Shown: positions 54,928-64,000, numbered from the stretch's first letter. The stretch is 64,000 bases of DNA from Rhynchopus sp. YZ270_cl-10 (GCA_964035575.1 OZ037916.1:1054001-1118000); one strand, 5' to 3'. Program-made: numbers and translations. Notes: generated from the letters alone by a model not told the origin.

Positions 54928-55684
54928 ACAGATTAGCATCAAATTTCTCGAGCTTTTGTCAAGTTTTTGAAGAAAAAAAAAGTATAGTGGAGCACACTCT
55001 AGGGTGGCTACACTAATACAACCAAGTTTTCAAAAAGTAATTCTTCGCAGGGAAAAAATGGGGAAAAAAGAACCCATCCTCGGATAGGTTCTATCTAGAT
55101 TGTCGAAACTACAAAAGAAAAATTCTGAGGAGGCTTGAGGTGCATCTGAAGAGCTTATTGTTATTCCTTTTTCTCTAGTATTATCTGCGTTAAGTATTGC
55201 TGTGTGTGGTGGGGGAAATAAATAATGACCACCATAACCGAGTATCTACCAGTATCTATGTCAACCAATGATGGCGATTTTTTTTTGTCAATAAAAAAAC
55301 ACATAAAATCCGATGCAAATACAAAACAGAATCTAACCCACCCCAACCCTTTGTAATAAAGATAAGATGCCTATCCATATTTCATGTTGTCAAAGAAAGA
55401 GTAAAAGTAGAGATTGCACAACTGTGACAACACAACCGAGGCAACTACACTACTCCAACAATTTACCAAAAAAGCAGACAAACAAACAAACTTCCCAAAA
55501 GGATTTTCTCACACACAAAAAACCCTCCCCTTTTCAGGGAACTCTTCAAATACTTTCTTTTTTTTCTCATTTTCTTTCCTCAGTTCTTTTATTAGGTGAC
55601 TTAGCAGAGGCTTTAGTTCATCTACATAAAAACTTTCCTTTCATCTTCTTCATCTCTCTCCCCCTCGACAATGAGTAGCAGACA
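54928..55684. other. Intergenic with R5, R6 and R1 repeats
   Basis: R5 at about 54984-55045, close after the dihydroorotase stop; R6 at about 55412-55480; R1 at about 55593-55640, ending only 45 nt before the next start codon and followed by a C/T tract (TTCTTCATCTCTCTCCCCCT). No gene is seen. Confidence 0.65.
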
Positions 55685-57577
55685 ATGACTTTCGACCCTT
55701 CGCCTCCCTCAGCTCCGCACCCAAATTGTATCCCGGGGTGTGTTGATGAAAAGGACGTTACACACGATGGCAGTGCACCGCCTGGCAGACGTTTTACACA
55801 GGCCAAATTGAAACAGCAAGGACGCGCGGTGCGCCATAACCACAAAACTACTGTTGCACCTGATGGTATTACGTTGGACGTTGAGGTTATCGAGGGATCT
55901 GATATTTGCCCATCCGAAACACAAAGCCATGCTGCAAGCAGTACTGAAGGTGTATTATATGTGCATGGTGGGGTATCTGTGACACAACAGATTTCACCTC
56001 ATTTATGGTGTTTGAAGGCTAAACGGTGGAGTTTATTGCATTCAACCACTAATGACGCGGAGACTGCGAGATACGGACATACCTTGACGTACCTTCCAGA
56101 GTCGAATAGCTTAGTAATGTTGGGAGGTGCCTGCGCCGACGGTGCGCCCCAAGAGAGTGTACACACATTATCGTTGGATGAAAGCACCGCCTGGGTGCTT
56201 GCAGGGTGTTCTGGAGAGGTGACCGCCACAATGCACCATACCGCCGTCTTGTATGGGAATCATATCATTGTGTTTGGTGGAATCAGTCAAAATTCGTGTC
56301 TCAACCAAATTCAGATTTTTGACACAACAAACCTCCGTTGGTTGCAGAGTTATACTCCGCAAGAAAGCTCTCCAGAAATCCCCGCACCACGGTCCCTCCA
56401 TACAGCCCACATTGTTTCTTTGGGTGAGGAAGAAGGAATGCTGATCTTTGGTGGACGTCTCAACGGGTCGCCCAACTCATGTACAAATGACCTCTTTTCC
56501 TACAACCTTCACGGCAATTTCTGGAGCAAAGTGTACGCCGGAGGTACCATACCCCCACCACGCTGTGGACATGCCTCAACCTCCGTACGTGACCAACTCC
56601 TCGTCTATGGCGGAACCTGTGGGGAAACAACCTACTCCGACTGCTTTTATCTCAACATCCTAACCAGCACCTGGCGTGAAGTGCATCTTCGCGGCTCCTT
56701 ACCAGGACCGCTCCGCCACCTTACCGCATCCGTTGTACAGAAGGGGTCCCTATATATGGTACTGCACGGCGGCGCTGTGCGGGGTGTCGCATCACATCGG
56801 ACACATTTAGTAACAATCGGTGTGTCGCAACGAAAAAGGGCACGCCCCAATACAGCCCCAGTCCCAACGTCGGTCCCTGCGACAGCGAAGAGCCGTGGGA
56901 GAGAGGAGTTCAATATGACACTCAATTCGCCACAACGGAAGGCCTCTCCTGTTAGACCCGCTGAGGCCCCTGCGTGGTCGGTTTCTACCTGCCATGCTAC
57001 AACGGGGCGTGAATTTGGAACTGCCCCCGATGTTCCATGGAGACCTTTTCGTCATGCAGTGCACTCAGAAACAGTAGACTCTGTAGTAACACGTCTTGCA
57101 GACACCCGGCACATAAAGGAAACACAAAACAATCTTGCAGAAAAATACCTCTTCGACCCTATCAAAAGCAGGCGTCTCTCTGTGGGGGGCATGGACGAGT
57201 TTGTGCATCGAATGTACCATCACCAGGTGGAACTACGCGATTTTTATAGACGGAGTTTAGAGGAAAAGCATATACCTACAAGGGTTCCCAGTAGAAAGAG
57301 GCCGGAGGAGATTTTAGATATGGTCACCAGATTGAATGCTGTGCCAGAAAAGCGTGATGTAGGGGAAACTCTTGTGCAGGAACCGAAGAAGGTGGATCTC
57401 AAGCAAAGTGTCGACAGACTATACTATGAAGGTGTGGAGTCGCAGAAAACCCATCGGAAATTTCTGTTTGAGCGCTACTCACATAAGCGCGAAACGCACC
57501 GCATCACCTCACGCAAAATGCAAAGTATGGTGACGCGGCTGTACAACCCACCTCGTGGTGTGCTTCCAACAGTGTGA
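55685..57577 (+). CDS. Kelch-repeat protein with C-terminal RLY repeats
   Basis: 630 residues, intronless. Six kelch blades can be read between about residues 88 and 380, marked by LYVHGG, LVMLGG, IIVFGG, MLIFGG, LLVYGG and MVLHGG and by the W and Y of each blade; they form a beta-propeller that binds proteins. After a basic linker, about five repeats around a V-x-R-L or RLY core follow (SVVTRLADTRHIKE, FVHRMYHHQVELR, MVTRLNAVPEKRD, SVDRLYYEGVESQ, MVTRLYNPPRG). Similar RLY-type repeats occur in kinetoplastid flagellar or cytoskeletal proteins to my knowledge, which is a weak hint of location. An R1 repeat and C/T tract lie just upstream. A 3-codon upstream ATG-AGT-AGC frame exists at 55670 and is unlikely to matter. 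Confidence 0.85.
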   Translation: MTFDPSPPSAPHPNCIPGCVDEKDVTHDGSAPPGRRFTQAKLKQQGRAVRHNHKTTVAPDGITLDVEVIEGSDICPSETQSHAASSTEGVLYVHGGVSVTQQISPHLWCLKAKRWSLLHSTTNDAETARYGHTLTYLPESNSLVMLGGACADGAPQESVHTLSLDESTAWVLAGCSGEVTATMHHTAVLYGNHIIVFGGISQNSCLNQIQIFDTTNLRWLQSYTPQESSPEIPAPRSLHTAHIVSLGEEEGMLIFGGRLNGSPNSCTNDLFSYNLHGNFWSKVYAGGTIPPPRCGHASTSVRDQLLVYGGTCGETTYSDCFYLNILTSTWREVHLRGSLPGPLRHLTASVVQKGSLYMVLHGGAVRGVASHRTHLVTIGVSQRKRARPNTAPVPTSVPATAKSRGREEFNMTLNSPQRKASPVRPAEAPAWSVSTCHATTGREFGTAPDVPWRPFRHAVHSETVDSVVTRLADTRHIKETQNNLAEKYLFDPIKSRRLSVGGMDEFVHRMYHHQVELRDFYRRSLEEKHIPTRVPSRKRPEEILDMVTRLNAVPEKRDVGETLVQEPKKVDLKQSVDRLYYEGVESQKTHRKFLFERYSHKRETHRITSRKMQSMVTRLYNPPRGVLPTV

Positions 57578-58865
57578 TTTTTTAACGTTCTTCAAGGTGG
57601 CCAAAATAATCATCTCAGGGTGGACCTTCTAGGGGTTAAATGGTACAGCAAAAAAAAAAAGGTTTTGAAAGTATTGGTGGGGGGCTGCTTTACTTCCCTG
57701 TAAGGCGTAAGTTCGTCTTACAGCTTTTTTTTTTTTGTGTTATCAAGCATTGACGAATAGAAATGGAAAACGACGGATGGTGCGTGCCCGCTTTAGCGTA
57801 TTGTTTTTCCACTAACATCACTCACATTCATCAGTGAAAAACACAAACCTTTTGCGGTGCGATAAACGAAAAAGTGTTTTCTTTATTTCATTTAACTGTC
57901 ATATCCTGAAGTCGTTTTCTATTTTCTGTTCGAGGCAGTGTCTTATCCAGGAATCCAGATTTTAAGTTTGGGGGGGGTCAGTTTGTTTTTTTGCCCAATT
58001 TTTTTTTTTCAGCACGACCAGGGAACATAGTGAACTGTATATTTTTTTTTTGCGGAGCAAAAAAAAAACAAAAAAAAAATGGCGCCGCAGGCGAAAATTT
58101 TTTTGGGTACGGTGTAAATGTATAGCTTTTTACACCACGCCGAGGAAACACCTCAAACCCAGCTGAAAAAACTGACCCCCCCCACCGGCCCAAATTTCCG
58201 GAGAAAATTTGGGGGGGGTCACTGACCCCCCCCAACCGGCCCAAAAAATACACTGGTTCGAGGTGTTCACACAACTGTACTTAATCGAAAAATAACGATC
58301 AAAAAGGGTGGCTTTATGGCCATTCTTTTTACTCTCTCTTTACCCTCTTATGTCGTTCCTCTTGGGGTGATCATCTTAAAAAAGATGTGTTTTGTGTGTC
58401 CCCTGAGGCTCGGTTTTATTTATTGTCAAAAAAAAAATTCTTGGTTTTTTGTCGTTTTTTCATTTTCCACACACCTCTTACGAGGTGAGATTTTGTTGAA
58501 GGTGGGAAAATTGTTTTGGGGTCAAGGAAAAAAAGGAAAAAGGAAAAAATACAGATTGATTTGTTACTCTGCGTTCATGGAAGAAGCTCATTGCAGCTTT
58601 CAGAATGTAATGGTTAAGTGTCCATCTGACGTTTTATGCATGGGTGTGTTTTTGGCTGTCCCCCCTTGTTACTGCAGGGATGCATAGCGGAAATGATTAC
58701 CCAATTTTTTTTTAGAAAACTAAGAAATAAACTGGAAACAAAAAAAGAGGCAGCCATTTGCTACTGTATATGGCCCCCCTTCTGCCCCCCTCCCAACATC
58801 GCTACATCACATCACAGAGGGAAGGGGGAACGTACACAAAGGTTTTGACAGCGTAGGAAGATACG
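57578..58865. other. Intergenic with a hAT-like MITE
   Basis: A hAT-like element at 57936-58255. The rest is AT-rich, with an R1-like remnant at about 57690-57730 (GTAAGGCGTAAGTTCGTCTT). ATCACATCACAG at 58817 and GACAG at 58852 are possible acceptors upstream of RPB5. No other gene is seen. Confidence 0.6.
57936..58255. mobile_element. hAT-like MITE with 8-bp target duplication GTTCGAGG
   Basis: The left end CAGTGTCTT and the right end complement CAGTGTATT are inverted with one mismatch. GTTCGAGG lies on both sides (57928-57935 and 58256-58263). CAGTG-type ends with an 8-bp duplication fit hAT. The interior has GGCGCCGCAGGCG, and repeated GACCCCCCCCAACCGGCCC segments near the right end. There is no coding capacity. 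Confidence 0.75.
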
Positions 58866-59585
58866 ATGGACGGCTCATCAGTGGTCCAGGTGAAATGCAC
58901 ACAGGAGGAGCTGGTGAAGTTCTACCGTGTGCGGGAGACGTGCATCCAAATGCTTGAGGACAGAGGCTACCGTCCGACTCAGTGCCAGATGGTGTCGAAC
59001 CTGCTGGAGTTCAAGGAGCGTTTCACCCGTGTGGAGAACGACCAGCTGCTTGTGTCGAAGGACGACCTGCGTCTGTACGCCGAGCGTGACCCGACACCCG
59101 AAGAGGAGGACGACACAAAGGAGGACCACGCCGAGCGTGCGATGAACCAGTCCATCATGGTGTTCTTCGTGTCGCAGCCGAAGTTCACCCACGCACACAT
59201 CCGCCACTACTTCGACCTGCTTGAGCACCAGGAGAGCGGCTGCTCCAGGGGGATCATTGTCTCTGCAGCGCGTCCCACCGCACAGTGCAACACAGCCATT
59301 GAGGCGTGCGCAAGCTCTGGGAAGATCTTTGAGCACTTCCTGGAGTCGGAGCTTCTTATCAACGTGTCGCGCCACGAGCTGGTTCCGCAGCACCGGCCGC
59401 TTACGGGGAAGGAGAAGAGGAAGCTGCTTGAGGCGCTCAAGATCAAGGAGGGGCAACTGCCGCGCATTCTTTCTGCCGACCCTGTTGCGAGACATTACGG
59501 ACTGCGGAAGGGGAATGTTGTCAAGATTGTGCGTCCTTCGGACACTGCGGGTGAGTACGTGACGTACCGATTGTGCCAGGCATGA
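58866..59585 (+). CDS. RPB5: RNA polymerase subunit RPABC1 (RPB5)
   Basis: 239 residues, intronless. The C-terminal assembly domain is strongly conserved: LLINVSRHELVPQHRPLTGK, EGQLPRILSADPVARHYGLR, then KGNVVKIVRPSDTAGEYVTY. The N-terminal jaw domain (about residues 12-150) has RVRETCIQMLEDRGY and the later SIMVFFVSQPKFTHAHIRHY. RPB5 is shared by RNA polymerases I, II and III and sits at the lower jaw contacting downstream DNA. It is about 25 residues longer than the human protein (210), mostly in an acidic insert (TPEEEDDTKEDHAE). The start gives the expected short N-terminal lead. Trypanosomatids have two RPB5 forms; which form this is cannot be judged here. Confidence 0.95.
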   Translation: MDGSSVVQVKCTQEELVKFYRVRETCIQMLEDRGYRPTQCQMVSNLLEFKERFTRVENDQLLVSKDDLRLYAERDPTPEEEDDTKEDHAERAMNQSIMVFFVSQPKFTHAHIRHYFDLLEHQESGCSRGIIVSAARPTAQCNTAIEACASSGKIFEHFLESELLINVSRHELVPQHRPLTGKEKRKLLEALKIKEGQLPRILSADPVARHYGLRKGNVVKIVRPSDTAGEYVTYRLCQA

Positions 59586-60178
59586 GCTTGCTCCTCTTTG
59601 CTCCAGCACAGCTCCACCACTTTTTTGTTTAATTTATCACGAGAACGAATCGATATTTTGGCCCGCAGAGCAAAGCTCAAAACGAACATAAAAAAAGCTA
59701 CCAAAAAAAGGTGCTGTGTGTACGCAGACATCCCACGAGGGACGGCGAAGGCGTGGCTAGAGGCACAATGCACTCCACACGCCAGCCGGGCTATTCTATC
59801 TTGTGTACTGCGTTCCACAGTTTCAGTTCTTTCCGTCTCTTCCGTTTCGTTAGGTTAACCGTGCATGAGCACGGAGTGGGCATTGGGGGGTGGGGCAATT
59901 TCTGTGTGGTCTGCAGTGGGTAATCAGTATGCCCGGGGCTCAGTGACAACAAAAATACTACCCCCCCACTCCACACCCACTTTTTTTCTCGCATCATTGT
60001 TCTCCCTCGCAGAATACGGCTGTGGTCTCATGTGGACACATTGTCACCGCCCGCTAAGAACTTCACCACCTGTTTTTGCGAACAGCACATCTTCCCACAC
60101 CCTGCCATACCACCACCCTCTTTCTCTCCCCTCCCAGATCGATACACATTCTTAGGCTATCAAAGAAAGAGAAACACC
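59586..60178. other. Intergenic leader region
   Basis: No repeat family is recognised. The last 100 bases are C/T-rich (CCTCTTTCTCTCCCCTCCCAG ends at 60137), a good acceptor-like site 42 nt before the start codon. Short open frames here are not convincing. Confidence 0.5.
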
Positions 60179-61438
60179 ATGCTTCGCGTCTACAGAGTGC
60201 TGCTGACCTCCGCTGCCTCACCACCGCCTCCGTTGTTGAAAGGCCTCCGTGTCTTGGAGCTGGCTAGTGTCCTCGCAGGGCCTTCTGTGGGACAGTTCCT
60301 TGGCGAGCTTGGTGCTGAGGTGATTAAGGTTGAGAACCCAAAGACTAAGGGTGATGTGACACGCATTTGGAAGATTGATGGGGAGACGGCTGCGGATGGG
60401 CGGACCGCGTATTTTCATGCAATGAACCTGAACAAGAAGAGTGTTGCGATTGACGTGAAGAGCGCAGCGGGGAACGAGGTTGTGCAGCGTCTGGCGGCCT
60501 CCTCCGACGTTGTCCTCGCCTCCTACAAACCAGGCGACGCACAGAAGATGGGTGTCGACTACGCTACTCTCTCTGCCAAGAACCCAAAGCTTGTCTACGG
60601 GATTGTTACTGGCTACGGCCAGGAGGTCCGCCGTGCAGGATACGACGCCGCAGTGCAGGCAGAGTGCGGACTGCAGTACGTCAACGGAGACCCCGAGACT
60701 GAGCCAACCAAGCTCCCTGTTCCCCTCGTAGACATCCTTGCTGCACACCAGCTGAAACAGGCTCTCCTCCTCGCCCTCTGGCAGCGTGACAGAACCGGTC
60801 TCGGCAGTGAAGTGCACGTCTCTCTCATCCAGGCCGGAGTCGCCACCCTCGCCAACCAGGCCACGAACTACCTGAAGAACCACAACATCCCCGAGAGAAT
60901 GGGCAGCGACCACCCGACCATTTGCCCCTACGGCACGGTGCTGACTGCCCGGGATGGGTTGAAGCTTACCTTGGCGGTGGGGTCGAACAAACAGTACCGT
61001 GCGTTGTGTGAGGAGCTGGGGGTGCCGGTGCTGCCCGAGCATGAGAGGAACCAGCTGCGGGTTAAAAACAGGGCGTCCTGCCAGGCGTTGATTAGTGGTG
61101 CGGTGGCGAAGAGGGATAGAGATGAGCTGATTGCTGCGCTTACTGCATGCTTTGTGCCGTGCGGGGCTGTCAACACAATGGACAAGGTGTTCCAAATCCC
61201 CCAGGCGCAGGACATCGTCGTCAACGACGCAGACGGCAACTTCGCAGGTCTCCGTCAATCCGTCGCAGACTTCCACGGTCCTGCCTACGAGGCGTACGCC
61301 ACACAGCAACCCACCCCCCTCCTCCCCCCACCCACCTACGGACAGCACACCCGTGAGGTCCTCATGCAGGCAGGATACACCGAGGAAGAGGTGGCGAAGC
61401 TCGTAAAAGACGAGGCAGTGGTGGTAGGGAGTGCCTAG
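60179..61438 (+). CDS. Family III (CaiB/BaiF) CoA-transferase, SUGCT-like
   Basis: 419 residues, intronless. LLKGLRVLELASVLAGPSVG, LGAEVIKVENPKTKGDVTR, HAMNLNKKSVAID and PKLVYGIVTGYGQ are typical of the class III fold, as are GTVLTARDGLKLTLAVGSNK and FVPCGAVNTMDKVFQIPQAQ. It transfers CoA between acyl groups through an enzyme-bound intermediate. The overall match, including VSLIQAGVATLANQATNYL where many relatives read VSLLDA, is closest to succinate-hydroxymethylglutarate CoA-transferase (SUGCT, glutarate metabolism). The first 18 residues (MLRVYRVLLTSAASPPPP) are basic and lack acids, fitting a mitochondrial presequence. The frame is open further up, but the ATG at 60179 follows the acceptor-like CCTCCCAG. 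The substrate is not certain. Confidence 0.88.
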   Translation: MLRVYRVLLTSAASPPPPLLKGLRVLELASVLAGPSVGQFLGELGAEVIKVENPKTKGDVTRIWKIDGETAADGRTAYFHAMNLNKKSVAIDVKSAAGNEVVQRLAASSDVVLASYKPGDAQKMGVDYATLSAKNPKLVYGIVTGYGQEVRRAGYDAAVQAECGLQYVNGDPETEPTKLPVPLVDILAAHQLKQALLLALWQRDRTGLGSEVHVSLIQAGVATLANQATNYLKNHNIPERMGSDHPTICPYGTVLTARDGLKLTLAVGSNKQYRALCEELGVPVLPEHERNQLRVKNRASCQALISGAVAKRDRDELIAALTACFVPCGAVNTMDKVFQIPQAQDIVVNDADGNFAGLRQSVADFHGPAYEAYATQQPTPLLPPPTYGQHTREVLMQAGYTEEEVAKLVKDEAVVVGSA

Positions 61439-63762
61439 GGGGGGAGGAGAGGAAAGAGGAGGAGAAAAAGAAGACGGGTGGGATGTTTTGATGGGGATCG
61501 TGTAATCTCTTGATGTTCAAGGAGATTTTTATTTCATTTTTCTTTGTCATTTTTCATTTTGTACTGACAGCAATGAGAGACTCAGGTCCATCTTTCTTTT
61601 GAAAGATGTGTGCACACGAGGAGGCACATTCATCGCACAATTCTTTTATTTTTTCTGTATTTCTGTGAAATTTCTCAAAGCTTTTGCCCATGGCACGCCT
61701 TTCATTCCCGCATAAAAGTGGACATACCAAAAGTAATGTGATATTGCACCAGTAGTACGGCAGTTAGCTCGCACGATATAACACATCTTTTGCCACTTGG
61801 ATAGAATAAGGCAAAAAAAGTGGACAAAAAGCTTTATTGAGGAATTTGATATTTGTCCGTTCCTTCCTATGGTTGTAAGGTGACTAAGCACAGAGGGGCT
61901 TAGGTTCATCTCACAAACTTTTTTTTTTCTTTGTTTTACCCCCATCGCCCTGTCCACGTTGGATTCCCCCCCCTACGTAAGGAGTTGTCTGGTGCCTCAG
62001 CGAGACTGTTTGTTTCCTCCTGTTTGGCATCAGAGAGCAAGTGTGCGCTGCAACTGATACGCACGAACTAGTCTACGTGGAGTAAAAAGTGATGTGTTAA
62101 GTGCTATTGTGGACGCTTTTGTGTGACTATTTGCAAGGTGACTAAACACAGAGAGGGGCTTCGGGTTCTCTTCTCATACACTATTCTTTTGCAAAGTACG
62201 CTGTTCACGAGAGGGCTTTATTTCAAGGCAATTTCATTGCTTCCGCTGTGGCGAGGTGGGTGTATTTTTGGTGGCGATTTTATTTTATTTTTGCACTTTC
62301 AGGTTTGCTTTTGTTTGCTTTTCCAACTATTAGGTTATTATTTTTTTGACCCACTGCCTCGTACTACGACTTTTTTTTTTATATCTACGTAGCGGGGTTC
62401 CGCATCACTCAAGGCAGTGTCGGGATACGGTGTTCAGGCAACATTTTTGCTCTTTCTTTTATACCCACAAAGCGCTGCCAATCACCCCCTCCAACAGGGT
62501 AATTGAGCAAACCAACGAAAAAAAATCTTTTTTTTCCTTTTCCTTGGTAGTCTTACCTGTCAGTGTTACTATTTTTTACTAAGGAAGTTAAATACAATCC
62601 CCCCTCTAGCAATGCCCCTAGAGCGGGGGGGGTGTTTTTTATTTACCAAAGTACTGGCAAAAGGAAATAGAATTCGGCGGAAGGTGGTGTGCCTAAAAAA
62701 TTTACTTCAACACAACTTCCGTTCTGTGTGGAGCAGTCAGTAAAAAAAACATCGCGAAAAATAAAATAAACAGCAAAAAGGTGAAAAATAGAACCTTTCC
62801 TTTAATTTTTTTTTGCTTTGCTTTTTGCTTTTGCTTTACTGATACAACCCCGTTTCCTACCTTCAAAATCTAACTTTGCTCAGAGCACTCATGTATCTCA
62901 CACCTTAGGAAATCTTATACAGAAGAAGAACCTGCCCATATTCAAAACCCAAAACCTTTATACATTAGTAGGGGGTGAGGAAGCGTTCATGACATTTCAA
63001 CCTCTGCCCCATTTTTTCTGCTTCGCAATTTTTTTTGTTTTTGTTTTTTGCGTCCACCGATGCATAATGAGGCGTTTGCACTTCCAACTTCTCTTTTACC
63101 CTCATTTTTTATTTTTTTTTTGAACCCAACAGAGTGTGTACGGTAAAAATATGATATGACGGCGGTATTTTCAGAGGTAAACCACGAAATGGCTGTAGAG
63201 CTGCATTGGTTAGGGGTCCACTTGACACAGTGTTACCAAGGTACACTGTTTACGAGGGGGCTTTTTTTTTGTGTTTCAAGTCAACCTTTTTTTATATAGC
63301 AATCATGCGACGGTGCTGAGACCACAGTCCGCGCTGTTCGTAAATCAAAAAAAGCAAAACAAGGAAAAAAAAATATATCCAAAACGGACCTGTTAGAAGA
63401 GACCAAAAATACGACCACAGCAGCTCTTTTGAAAAGTTCCGCTTCGACTTCATTCTCCCATATCATCAACACACACACCCACAGGATTCTTTTTATTTTT
63501 TTCTCAAAAAACCTCACATTTTTTTACCCCCCCCCACACCCAACACACTTCCCCCCGCAAATGGGGGTGGTCTGTGGGAGTCCTGACATAACTGCAACTA
63601 TTCTACTCTCATTTCCTCTCTCTCTCCCCTTTTTTTCGGTACGTTTTCACACTATTGACCTTTTCTTAAGGTGACCTAGCTTAGGTTCATCTTACAAACC
63701 CTTTTCTCTCTCTTCCACCCCCCTCCCCCTCTCCTTTCTCTCCCCCTGATTATTTTCCAAAA
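61439..63762. other. 2.3 kb intergenic region with R1-R4 repeats
   Basis: R3 at about 61605-61640; R1 at about 61879-61930, 62138-62190 and 63670-63712; R4 at about 62195-62240 and 63175-63295; R2 at about 63045-63110. A small perfect hairpin (CCCCCCTCTAG with its complement) is at about 62599-62631. The stretch 63700-63745 is a long C/T tract before the final start codon. No gene is seen. Confidence 0.6.
63670..63712 (+). promoter_or_regulatory. R1 repeat immediately upstream of a start codon
   Basis: GGTGACCTAGCTTAGGTTCA then TCTTACAAACCC, followed by a continuous pyrimidine tract up to 63747 and the ATG at 63763. The same arrangement is seen before the kelch gene. It may supply the pyrimidine tract for splicing or be part of a leader; function is inferred only from position. 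Confidence 0.4.
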
Positions 63763-64000
63763 ATGGCAAAGAAAAAGGCGTCTTCAGATAAGTACGAGGT
63801 GTTGCGTCCACAGGATGTGAAGGGGCTTTTGACGCAGGTGTTTACAGAGTTTTCTTCGGAACAGGCGTACTATCTCCAACATGTGACAGATACGGATTGC
63901 TGTTGTGCGTCCTGCACCGTGTCGAGGGGGCATACGTCGCATCAGCTGCACCTTCATCACACCGCGAGGGAGATCAAGAGGCTTCTGCCGTTGGATAAAA
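63763..64000 (+). CDS. Unknown gene, 5' part only (cut by window edge)
   Basis: 79 complete codons are visible, starting MAKKKASSDKYEVLRPQDVK and continuing GLLTQVFTEFSSEQAYYLQH. A cluster of five cysteines (TDCCCASCTVSRGH) followed by several histidines (SHQLHLHHTAREI) could form a zinc site. The frame is open to the edge and the base composition matches the other genes. I do not recognise the family. Confidence 0.65.
   Translation, partial: MAKKKASSDKYEVLRPQDVKGLLTQVFTEFSSEQAYYLQHVTDTDCCCASCTVSRGHTSHQLHLHHTAREIKRLLPLDK

Noticed and set aside
62599-62640. Bacterial-type terminator hairpin followed by T's
   Set aside because: A GC hairpin plus T-run is present, but in a eukaryotic intergenic region full of T-runs and palindromes; no transcript context supports it.

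Overview
The window looks like a nuclear chromosome segment of a unicellular eukaryote. It encodes eukaryote-only machinery: RPB5, the spliceosomal protein CTNNBL1, tubulin cofactor E and a centrin. Several genes carry short GT-AG introns, mostly starting GTATG and ending in C/A-rich ACAG. Every gene I can support (15 intact or nearly intact, one broken CRN/RHS-type gene, one cut by the right edge) lies on the + strand. Most start codons follow a C/T-rich tract and an AG within about 60 nt. One-strand gene order, possible trans-splice acceptors and an RHS/CRN-type gene suggest a euglenozoan, perhaps diplonemid-like. That placement is inference; no spliced leader or rRNA is present to settle it. 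Stop codons are standard.

Layout: ankyrin-repeat protein (600-1688); a seven-exon gene joining a secreted M64-type metallopeptidase, a tetraspanin-like four-helix unit and a cytosolic EF-hand tail (7160-11504); a 10 kb repeat-rich stretch ending in two tandem GC-rich elements that share ends but not interiors (16193-21475); an SLC37/GlpT-like sugar-phosphate transporter (21931-23466); 5 kb of nested palindromic elements; centrin (29005-29679); TBCE (30487-32187); CTNNBL1 (34369-36156); an unknown acidic/proline-rich protein (36571-37647); a tail-anchored unknown (39767-40759); a CRN/RHS-type remnant hosting a pogo-like MITE (41513-44309); a J-domain protein (45202-45777); two paralogous unknowns sharing a 260-bp identical 3' block (46937-48926, 50386-51692); class II dihydroorotase (53881-54927); a kelch protein with C-terminal RLY repeats (55685-57577); RPB5 (58866-59585); a family III CoA-transferase (60179-61438); and the start of an unknown gene (63763 to the edge).

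The spaces between genes are AT-rich and full of repeats. I resolve a series of non-autonomous TIR elements, many with clear target-site duplications: 11 bp (two), 8 bp (four), 5 bp (four) and TA (two). Elements with different ends and different duplication lengths often carry the same interior hairpin module. At least six short dispersed repeat families (called R1-R6 here) always point the same way as the genes. R1-R4 end in T-runs and several copies sit just upstream of start codons; R5 and R6 tend to follow stop codons. The genes form no single pathway: the set is housekeeping (transcription, splicing, tubulin folding, pyrimidine synthesis, CoA metabolism) plus flagellar or cytoskeletal and surface functions. 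The strongest novelty candidate is the peptidase-tetraspanin-EF-hand fusion.
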